Below, one piece after another: positions 57,686-64,000 of a stretch of DNA of 64,000 nucleotides. Each line of letters starts with the position of its first letter. Position 1 is the stretch's first letter. Below the pieces are notes generated by a model, which was not told the DNA's origin, ran no database searches, and saw nothing but the letters and a program-made list of their open reading frames with translations. The stretch comes from Klebsiella sp. RHBSTW-00484 (GTDB taxonomy: Bacteria; Pseudomonadota; Gammaproteobacteria; Enterobacterales; Enterobacteriaceae), in NCBI RefSeq assembly GCF_013705725.1, contig NZ_CP055481.1:5766001-5830000 (forward strand), written 5' to 3'. Made by a program: the position numbers and the translations under genes.

Positions 57686-59101
57686 TTACTCGTCGTCATA
57701 TTGTGGACCGGCATAGTTATCAAAACGCGACCACTGACCGTTAAACGTCAAACGTACCGTCCCGATGGGGCCGTTACGCTGTTTACCAATAATAATTTCG
57801 GCGATGCCTTTTAAATCACTGTTCTCGTGATACACCTCGTCACGATAGATAAACATGATTAAGTCAGCATCCTGCTCGATAGAGCCGGATTCACGCAGGT
57901 CCGAGTTGACTGGGCGCTTATCCGCACGCTGTTCCAGAGAGCGGTTAAGCTGCGACAGTGCGACCACCGGGACATGAAGTTCTTTGGCCAGCGCCTTCAA
58001 AGAGCGGGAAATTTCGGCGATTTCCAGAGTACGGTTATCGGAGAGCGACGGCACGCGCATCAACTGCAGGTAGTCGATCATAATCAAGCCGATACCGTCA
58101 TGCTCGCGGGCAATACGGCGCGCGCGGGAGCGCACTTCCGTCGGCGTCAGACCGGAGGAGTCATCAATATAGATGTTGCGTTTTTCCAGCAAGATCCCCA
58201 TGGTGCCGGAGATACGCGCCCAATCTTCGTCGTCAAGCTGACCAGTACGAATGCGGGTCTGGTCAACGCGCGACAGCGAAGCCAGCGTACGCATCATAAT
58301 CTGTTCCGAGGGCATCTCGAGACTGAAGATAAGAACCGGCTTATCCTGCAACATCGCTGCGTTTTCGACGATGTTCATCGCAAAGGTTGTTTTACCCATC
58401 GACGGACGGGCTGCGACAATAATCAGGTCTGACGGCTGGAGACCCGCCGTCTTTTTGTTCAGGTCGTCATAGCCGGTGTTCACTCCGGTGACACCATCAT
58501 GCGGTTGCTGGAACAACTGTTCGATACGCGCGACGGTGGCATCCAGCACATCGGCGATATTTTTGGGGCCTTCATCTTTATTGGCGCGGCTTTCGGCGAT
58601 CTTGAAGACTCTGGATTCAGCCAGATCGAGCAGATCTTCACTGGTGCGGCCCTGGGGGTCGAAACCGGCCTCAGCGATTTCATTCGCCACCGAGATCATT
58701 TCACGCACAACTGCACGTTCACGAACGATATCGGCATAAGCGCTAATGTTCGCTGCGCTTGGCGTATTTTTAGACAATTCAGCCAAATAGGCGAAGCCGC
58801 CGACGCTGTCCAGTTGTCCCTGACGCTCCAGCGATTCCGCGAGCGTGATCAGGTCAATCGGGCTACCCGATTCTTGCAGGCGCGCCATTTCGGTAAAAAT
58901 ATGGCGATGCGGGCGAGTATAAAAGTCTTCTGAAACCACGCGCTCAGCGACATCGTCCCAGCGTTCGTTATCCAGCATTAAACCACCCAACACCGACTGC
59001 TCCGCTTCAATCGAGTGCGGCGGGACTTTCAGCCCGGCGACCTGATAATCGCGGTCACGGGGTTCAGTCTGTGGTTTGTTGAAGGGTTTATTTCCTGCCA
59101 T
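57686..59101 (-). CDS. dnaB: Replicative DNA helicase DnaB
   Basis: DnaB is a 471-residue hexameric 5'-3' helicase, the same length as in E. coli. The N-terminal primase-binding domain begins PPHSIEAEQSVLGGLMLDN. The RecA-like motor has Walker A ARPSMGKTTFAMN near residues 230-242, Walker B LIMIDYLQLMRV near 338-349, and the arginine-finger region SRSLKALAKELHVPVVALSQLNRSLEQRADKRP near 368-400. No intein is present. Confidence 0.98.
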   Translation of the reverse strand: MAGNKPFNKPQTEPRDRDYQVAGLKVPPHSIEAEQSVLGGLMLDNERWDDVAERVVSEDFYTRPHRHIFTEMARLQESGSPIDLITLAESLERQGQLDSVGGFAYLAELSKNTPSAANISAYADIVRERAVVREMISVANEIAEAGFDPQGRTSEDLLDLAESRVFKIAESRANKDEGPKNIADVLDATVARIEQLFQQPHDGVTGVNTGYDDLNKKTAGLQPSDLIIVAARPSMGKTTFAMNIVENAAMLQDKPVLIFSLEMPSEQIMMRTLASLSRVDQTRIRTGQLDDEDWARISGTMGILLEKRNIYIDDSSGLTPTEVRSRARRIAREHDGIGLIMIDYLQLMRVPSLSDNRTLEIAEISRSLKALAKELHVPVVALSQLNRSLEQRADKRPVNSDLRESGSIEQDADLIMFIYRDEVYHENSDLKGIAEIIIGKQRNGPIGTVRLTFNGQWSRFDNYAGPQYDDE

Positions 59102-59162
59102 AGTGAATGGAGTTACCGAGATAGTGAATGGGTCGAAAGATTACCACATTTATGGAGGAAGC

Positions 59163-60146
59163 ATGGCAACACGTATTGAATTTCACAAGCACGGAGGGCC
59201 TGAAGTTCTGCAAGCGGTGGAGTTCACACCGAAGGATCCGGCGGAGCACGAAATTCAGGTAGAAAACAAAGCCATCGGTATCAACTACATTGATACTTAC
59301 ATCCGCAGCGGCCTCTATCCGCCCCCCTCTCTACCGAGCGGGCTGGGCACCGAAGCCGCAGGCGTAGTGAGTAAAGTCGGCAGCGGCGTGAAGCATATTA
59401 AAGCGGGCGATCGGGTGGTTTATGCGCAATCCACGCTGGGGGCCTACAGTTCGGTGCATAACGTACCTGCCGATAAAGCCGCCATTTTACCTGACGCTAT
59501 CTCTTTCGAGCAGGCGGCAGCCTCATTCCTGAAAGGGTTGACGGTCTATTATCTGCTGCGAAAAACCTACGAAATTAAAGCGGGTGAACCGTTCCTGTTT
59601 CACGCGGCGGCCGGTGGCGTAGGATTGATTGCCTGCCAGTGGGCAAAAGCGCTGGGCGCTAAACTGATCGGTACCGTCGGCAGCGCGCAAAAAGCTGAGC
59701 GTGCTAAACAGGCCGGAGCCTGGGAGATCATTAACTACCGCGACGAGAATATCGTCGAGCGCTTAAAAGAGATAACCGGCGGTAAGAAAGTTAACGTGGT
59801 CTATGACTCGGTAGGCAAGGATACCTGGGAGGCGTCACTCGACTGTCTACAGCGCCGGGGACTGATGGTTAGCTTCGGCAACTCGTCCGGTCCGGTGACC
59901 GGCGTGAACCTTGGGATACTCAACCAGAAGGGTTCGCTATATGTGACCCGCCCTTCGCTGCAAGGCTATATCACCACTCGTGAAGAGCTGACGGAAGCCA
60001 GCAACGAGCTGTTCTCGCTGATCGCCAGCGGCGTGATAAAAGTGGATGTGGCGGAGAGCCAAAAATATGCATTAACCGATGCCAGACGCGCACATGAGGT
60101 GCTGGAAAGTCGGGCAACGCAGGGTTCGAGTTTGCTATTACCGTAA
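59163..60146 (+). CDS. qorA: NADPH quinone oxidoreductase QorA
   Basis: QorA is a 327-residue zeta-crystallin-type medium-chain reductase without zinc. GLGTEAAGVVSKVGSGV near residue 60 and the nucleotide-binding motif HAAAGGVGLIACQWAKALGA near 145-164 are visible, and the enzyme ends SLLLP. I use the ATG at 59163 preceded by TATGGAGGAAGC, which restores the E. coli length; an upstream frame overlaps dnaB. It performs one-electron or two-electron quinone reduction with NADPH. Confidence 0.95.
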   Translation: MATRIEFHKHGGPEVLQAVEFTPKDPAEHEIQVENKAIGINYIDTYIRSGLYPPPSLPSGLGTEAAGVVSKVGSGVKHIKAGDRVVYAQSTLGAYSSVHNVPADKAAILPDAISFEQAAASFLKGLTVYYLLRKTYEIKAGEPFLFHAAAGGVGLIACQWAKALGAKLIGTVGSAQKAERAKQAGAWEIINYRDENIVERLKEITGGKKVNVVYDSVGKDTWEASLDCLQRRGLMVSFGNSSGPVTGVNLGILNQKGSLYVTRPSLQGYITTREELTEASNELFSLIASGVIKVDVAESQKYALTDARRAHEVLESRATQGSSLLLP

Positions 60147-60167
60147 TGGCCGGAGCACAAAAGTTTA

Positions 60168-60199
60168 GGGCTTCCACATGGGAAGCCCTTACTTTTTTT
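60168..60199 (+). terminator. Terminator of qorA
   Basis: GGGCTTCC-acatg-GGAAGCCC (60168-60188) is followed by TTACTTTTTTT. The gap 60200-60323 has no gene. Confidence 0.9.
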
Positions 60200-60323
60200 G
60201 TTCGGCTGTATGTAGGGTACAGCTCGATGAATTCGTTAACGCGCTAATAGTGACAGATTTAATAAGCAAAGCCTACGCTGCTTTATGCAAAAATCTTCAG
60301 GTTGTGACATACCGCTCAATACC

Positions 60324-60566
60324 TTAGTAACGCCAACGGTTATTACGGCGATAACGACTTTCAGTTGGCGATTTTATCGCCCGAATCACCCAGACGACGG
60401 CAACGGCCAGCAGCAACCATGGCAACAGTTTAATCATTAATGCAAACAGGCCGCCGACAAACATCAGCGCGGTTGCGACGACTATTGCGGCGATAATTCC
60501 CAGCAGCGATACGCCGGTAACCAACAGCATGACAAAAAAGCCAATAACAAATATGAGTTCCAGCAT
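60324..60566 (-). CDS. pspG: Phage shock protein G PspG
   Basis: PspG is an 80-residue inner-membrane protein, the E. coli length. It has two or three hydrophobic helices covering residues 2-62 (LELIFVIGFFVMLLVTGVSLLGIIAAIVVATALMFVGG) and a basic tail, SPTESRYRRNNRWRY. It is an effector of the phage-shock (envelope stress) regulon. The sigma-54 promoter directly upstream supports PspF control. Confidence 0.95.
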   Translation of the reverse strand: MLELIFVIGFFVMLLVTGVSLLGIIAAIVVATALMFVGGLFALMIKLLPWLLLAVAVVWVIRAIKSPTESRYRRNNRWRY

Positions 60567-60607
60567 CGTCTTCTCCCCAAAGAATTTCTGTATGTCTTCC
60601 CGGATAT

Positions 60608-60623
60608 TACAAAAAACGTGCCA
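60608..60623 (-). promoter_or_regulatory. Sigma-54 promoter of pspG
   Basis: On the minus strand TGGCACGTTTTTTGTA has the -24 GG and -12 G at correct spacing, with GT in place of the usual GC at -12. It lies about 42 bp before the pspG start. PspF upstream sites would be expected toward 60700 but were not resolved. Confidence 0.8.
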
Positions 60624-60707
60624 AATTTAACTTATTGAATTTAAAGCAAAACGCCCTGCGTAATTAACGCAAGGCGTGGTGAATTTGACCAGGTTTTAGT
60701 GAAAAAA

Positions 60708-61706
60708 TTAACGCTTGTCGGCAACCAGCTGCAACGCCTGCTCCAGCACATTAATATCGGCACCGGCTTTATGCGCATTCTCACTCAGATAGCGACGCCA
60801 TTGACGTGCGCCCGGGATCCCCTGAAATAGCCCCAGCATATGACGCGTCACATGGCCCAGGTAAGTGCCGCTACTCAGTTCACGTTCGATATAAGGATAC
60901 ATCGCGCGAACCACGGCAACCGGATCGGGATCGATGCCTTCAATGCCGAAAATTTCCCGGTCAACCGAAGCCAGAATACCCGGATTCTGGTAAGCCTCAC
61001 GCCCCACCATCACCCCATCCATATGCTCAAGGTGCAGCTTTGCCTCTTCCAGCGACTTGATGCCACCGTTGATGGACATGGTCAGGTGCGGAAAATCGCG
61101 CTTGAGCTGGTAAACGCGTGGGTAGTCCAGCGGCGGGATCTCACGGTTCTCTTTCGGACTCAGGCCGGAAAGCCAGGCTTTACGCGCATGGATGATAAAC
61201 ATCTCGCACTCGCCTTTTCCGGAGACCGTTTCGATGAAATCACACAGAAACTCGTAGCTATCCTGGTCGTCAATGCCAATACGGGTTTTAACCGTCACCG
61301 GGATGGACACCACGTCGCGCATCGCCTTGACGCAATCGGCCACCAGTTGCGCGTTGCCCATCAGGCAGGCACCAAACATGCCGTTTTGCACGCGATCGGA
61401 AGGGCAGCCGACGTTGAGGTTTATTTCATCGTATCCGCGCGCTTGCGCCAGCTTCGCGCAGTGCGCCAGCGCTGCCGGATCGCTGCCGCCCAGTTGCAAA
61501 GCAACCGGATGTTCTTCTTCGCTATAGGCCAGATAGTCGCCTTTACCGTGGATAATCGCGCCGGTGGTCACCATTTCGGTGTACAGCAGCGTATGGCGCG
61601 ACAGTTGACGCAGGAAGTAACGGCAGTGTCTGTCGGTCCAGTCGAGCATCGGCGCGATGGAAAAACGGTGAGCAGCAAAAGCAGTAGGCGTTGATTCTGA
61701 CATCAT
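60708..61706 (-). CDS. dusA: tRNA-dihydrouridine(20/20a) synthase DusA
   Basis: DusA is a flavin-dependent enzyme of about 332 residues that reduces U20/U20a in the tRNA D-loop. [33 protein letters not shown] opens the TIM barrel. The catalytic Cys is in [38 protein letters not shown] and [32 protein letters not shown] are FMN and substrate motifs. I start at the MM pair at 61706/61703; the ORF extends to 61754, and no strong ribosome-binding site decides between them. Confidence 0.95.
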   Translation of the reverse strand: MMSESTPTAFAAHRFSIAPMLDWTDRHCRYFLRQLSRHTLLYTEMVTTGAIIHGKGDYLAYSEEEHPVALQLGGSDPAALAHCAKLAQARGYDEINLNVGCPSDRVQNGMFGACLMGNAQLVADCVKAMRDVVSIPVTVKTRIGIDDQDSYEFLCDFIETVSGKGECEMFIIHARKAWLSGLSPKENREIPPLDYPRVYQLKRDFPHLTMSINGGIKSLEEAKLHLEHMDGVMVGREAYQNPGILASVDREIFGIEGIDPDPVAVVRAMYPYIERELSSGTYLGHVTRHMLGLFQGIPGARQWRRYLSENAHKAGADINVLEQALQLVADKR

Positions 61707-61810
61707 GGCGAATAAATAAGCATCCGGGTAAAAAGGGGCGCTACTATAGCACAAAGATAAACCACTGGCGCATCGCGCCAGCGTTCACAGCTTCTATCCG
61801 GCAAGAAGCG

Positions 61811-62299
61811 CTATTTTCTCCGCGGCTTCCCGTCGTGCGGGCCAAAAAACTGCGGAGGATGATCGACCCAGCGATCCTGACGCGTGGCGGCATAGCCGGG
61901 GTTAAGCGGATAGTAAATGCGATTAAATTTTTTGTTCGCCTCCCCCACCACTAACAGGCGAACTTCCTGTTCGGTGTTGTTAAGGAAAGTGTGGCAAACG
62001 CCGGTTCCGGCAGGAAAACCGACGCTATCCCCCGGCTCCAGCTTCCAGAGATAGCCGTTGATCCACACTTCAGGATAACCATCCAGCACGTAGATAAATT
62101 CTTCTTCATCGCTTTCCGCATGCGGATAAGAGGTACGACGCCCGGGCAGCAAGCGCTCGTGATGAATCCCTAAGCGGTTCAGGCGCAGGCCGCGCGCCAA
62201 CGGTGCGCCAATAGAGAAAAGCTCCGTACTGTCGGGATAGGTGGAATCGTCCGCACCTTCCAGTTCGCGCCAATGTCGAATGCAATCAGGTCGTTTCAT
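61811..62299 (-). CDS. Cupin-domain protein of unknown function
   Basis: This 162-residue protein has a single cupin barrel, with HERLLPGRRTSYPHAESDEEEFIYVLDGYPEVWINGYLWKLEPGDSVGFPAGTGVCHTF near residues 46-104. It contains the H-x-E-type metal residues and the second motif GTGVCHTFLN. The ATG at 62299 follows GGGAAAAAACG. It lies between dusA and zur (divergent from zur), where E. coli K-12 has no gene. A zinc or other metal role suggested by zur proximity is speculative. Confidence 0.85.
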   Translation of the reverse strand: MKRPDCIRHWRELEGADDSTYPDSTELFSIGAPLARGLRLNRLGIHHERLLPGRRTSYPHAESDEEEFIYVLDGYPEVWINGYLWKLEPGDSVGFPAGTGVCHTFLNNTEQEVRLLVVGEANKKFNRIYYPLNPGYAATRQDRWVDHPPQFFGPHDGKPRRK

Positions 62300-62412
62300 C
62301 GTTTTTTCCCGAAAATGAGATGCATCATGTATAGCACACCTGGTGAGTCTCGGTGTTTTACTGGGATCGTGATAAAGTAACAGCTTCGAATTCACGCAAC
62401 CAGAGGACGCTC

Positions 62413-62928
62413 ATGGATAAGACCACTTCGCAACAAATGTTAGCGCATGCTGAAAAGCTCTGCGCGCAGCGTGGCGTGCGCCTGACCCCGCAGCGCCTTG
62501 AAGTGTTGCGTCTAATGAGCCTGCAAAAAGGGGCTATTAGCGCCTATGACCTGCTCGATCTGCTGCGCGAAAAAGAACCTCAGGCTAAACCGCCGACGGT
62601 TTATCGGGCGCTGGAGTTTCTGCTGGAGCAAGGGTTCGTGCATAAGGTGGAGTCCACCAATAGCTACGTACTGTGCCATCTTTTCGATCAGCCAACCCAC
62701 AGCTCGGCGATGTTTATCTGCGACCGCTGCGGCAGCGTCAAAGAAGAGTGTGCGGAAGGTGTAGAAGATATTATGCATACGCTGGCGGCAAGAATGGGTT
62801 TTGCCCTGCGTCACAATGTGATTGAAGCACACGGCCTGTGCGCCGCCTGTGTGGAGGTGGAAGCGTGCAGTACGCCAGGGCACTGCCATCATGACCACAC
62901 CATCCAGATCAAAAAGAAAGCCCGCTGA
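62413..62928 (+). CDS. zur: Zinc uptake regulator Zur
   Basis: Zur is a 171-residue Fur-family repressor, the same length as E. coli Zur. The winged HTH is VRLTPQRLEVLRLMSLQKGAISAYDLLDLLREKEPQAKPPTVYRALEFL. Zinc ligands include CHLFDQPTHSSAMFICDRCG near 88-106 and HGLCAACVEVEAC near 139-152. With Zn bound it represses znuABC and others. I use the ATG at 62413 behind CAGAGGACGC. The stop is followed by a GCCCGCTGAGGCGTTAGCCGCAGCGGG hairpin. Confidence 0.96.
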   Translation: MDKTTSQQMLAHAEKLCAQRGVRLTPQRLEVLRLMSLQKGAISAYDLLDLLREKEPQAKPPTVYRALEFLLEQGFVHKVESTNSYVLCHLFDQPTHSSAMFICDRCGSVKEECAEGVEDIMHTLAARMGFALRHNVIEAHGLCAACVEVEACSTPGHCHHDHTIQIKKKAR

Positions 62929-63020
62929 GGCGTTAGCCGCAGCGGGAATCAAGGGTATCGGTACCTCCATGTACCATTCGGGCAGGCAATAACCACGGGT
63001 TAAAACACGAACGTTAGTCA

Positions 63021-63230
63021 CTACCAGCGATAATCGTTTTTAGTTTCCCAATCCTTCACTTCTTTCTCGGCCTGGTCTTTGGCGTATCCATAGCGTTCCT
63101 GAATTCTGCCAACCAGCTGGTCGCGCTTACCCTCGATGACGGTCATATCATCGTCGGTAAGTTTGCCCCATTGTTCTTTCGCTTTACCTTTCAACTGTTT
63201 CCAGTTACCGCCGATTTCATCTTTATTCAT
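63021..63230 (-). CDS. yjbJ: CsbD-family stress protein YjbJ
   Basis: YjbJ is a 69-residue hydrophilic protein of the CsbD family, as abundant in E. coli under RpoS and osmotic control. It starts MNKDEIGGNWKQLKGKAKEQWGKLTDDD, and the KGRIQERYGYAKDQAEKEVKDW-like region is the second half of the family repeat. I use the second Met (63230), with AGGATGAC upstream. Its molecular function is unknown. Confidence 0.95.
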   Translation of the reverse strand: MNKDEIGGNWKQLKGKAKEQWGKLTDDDMTVIEGKRDQLVGRIQERYGYAKDQAEKEVKDWETKNDYRW

Positions 63231-63366
63231 CATGTCATCCTCATCGTTCGGTGATCGTTCGGTGAATGAACAGCCCGCTGTGTGCCGGACATGACTTAAC
63301 TATAGATGAGTATTCTGAGTAAGATTTATTATTCGGAATCTTTAACCACCATCTGAACAATGCACG

Positions 63367-64000
63367 CTATGAAAACCAGGTGCCGCGCTGCCAGTGACGC
63401 CGCCAGACAATCGCCAGTGAAGCCCCGCGCAGGGCAAGAAACACCGCCAGCGCTAACCATAGACCATGATTACCAAGAACCGGCACCATCAGCAGCGTCA
63501 GGGCGAATCCCGCCGCCGCTACCGCCATGCTGTTACGCATCTCTGCCCCGCGCGTTGCGCCGATAAACATACCATCCAACAGGTAGCACCAGACGCCAAT
63601 GACCGGCAGTATTGTCTGCCAGATGAGATAGCGGTCGGCAAGCTGCTGCAGAGAAGGGAGCGACGTTAACAAGGCGATAATCTGCTCGCCAGCAAGGCTG
63701 TAAATCAGCGCAAACGCCAGCGCTACCATGCCAGACTGACGGCAGGCCGCACGCCATACCTCAAGCAGTTGGCTGCCGTCGCGGGCACCGTAAGCCTGCC
63801 CGGAGTGTGCCTCCACGGCGTAGGCGAAACCATCCAGCGCGTAGGCGGTAAAGGTCAGCATCGTCATCAACACCGCATTGACCGCTACAACATCAGCGCC
63901 GAGCCGGGCACCGTATACCGTCATCGCCCCAAAGCATAGCTGTAGCAGCAGCGAGCGCAGCATAATGTCGCGGTTCAGCGCCAGGAGACGACGCACATCG
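63367..64000 (-). CDS. dinF: MATE-family efflux protein DinF (5' truncated by window edge)
   Basis: This is the C-terminal 211 or so residues of a MATE transporter; the frame is open past the right edge, so the N-terminal half lies outside. The segments LNRDIMLRSLLLQLCFGAMTVYGARLGADVVAVNAVLMTMLTFTAYALDGFAYAVEAHSGQAYGARDG (MATE second-half TM7-8) and VIGVWCYLLDGMFIGATRGAEMRNSM identify DinF. In E. coli it follows lexA and is SOS-induced, and lexA is expected just beyond the window. Confidence 0.92.
   Translation of the reverse strand, partial: DVRRLLALNRDIMLRSLLLQLCFGAMTVYGARLGADVVAVNAVLMTMLTFTAYALDGFAYAVEAHSGQAYGARDGSQLLEVWRAACRQSGMVALAFALIYSLAGEQIIALLTSLPSLQQLADRYLIWQTILPVIGVWCYLLDGMFIGATRGAEMRNSMAVAAAGFALTLLMVPVLGNHGLWLALAVFLALRGASLAIVWRRHWQRGTWFS

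Overview
The window is a chromosomal segment of an Enterobacteriaceae bacterium. Gene content and order follow the Escherichia coli block from the D-allose operon to dinF (als, fdhF, yjcO, gltP, acs-yjcH-actP, yjcE, ghxP, soxRS, pdeC, yjcB, ssb, uvrA, yjbRQ, aphA, tyrB, alr, dnaB, qorA, pspG, dusA, zur, yjbJ, dinF). Several departures argue against Escherichia or Salmonella and fit Klebsiella, Enterobacter, Kosakonia or relatives: nrfABCDEFG is missing between acs and gltP, mdtNOP/yjcS is missing between alsK and fdhF, and there is a BamA paralogue of the BamK type. The genus cannot be fixed from this sequence alone.

Layout. 1-4822: D-allose uptake and catabolism (alsB partial, alsA, alsC, alsE, alsK). 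4823-7194: sigma-54 promoter and the selenoprotein gene fdhF, which as read carries a 1-nt deletion near 5931. 7195-14180: yjcO, gltP and the acetate operon acs-yjcH-actP. 14181-19747: an AT-rich chaperone-usher fimbrial operon on the minus strand. 20386-25255: a CidA/LrgA-CidB/LrgB pair and a divergent LysR gene, separated by an IS200/IS605-type element with a gutted tnpB; then an IS110-family (IS1111-like) element sitting inside a REP sequence. 25256-33031: yjcE, ghxP with three PurR-like boxes, a glutathione S-transferase, the sRNA gene sraL, soxR/soxS with their operator, pdeC and yjcB with a CRP site. 33041-39724: an uncharacterised system made of a four-gene ABC importer divergent from a metallo-hydrolase, a LacI-type regulator and an inositol-monophosphatase-like enzyme, with a perfect palindrome between them. 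39756-48626: accessory genes (small Cys-rich protein, BamA paralogue bracketed by inverted ERIC elements, SoxS/MarA-size AraC regulator, FepA/IroN-like receptor, MltF-like lytic transglycosylase). 48716-64000: conserved core from ssb/uvrA (shared LexA box) to a partial dinF.

The most interesting signal is in the IS110-family element. The noncoding stretch downstream of its transposase holds short segments matching, in the order and orientation expected of a bridge/seek RNA, the two halves of the REP target into which it inserted and the two IS ends. The second is the ABC/hydrolase/LacI/phosphatase cluster, a plausible undescribed uptake route for a phosphorylated organic compound.
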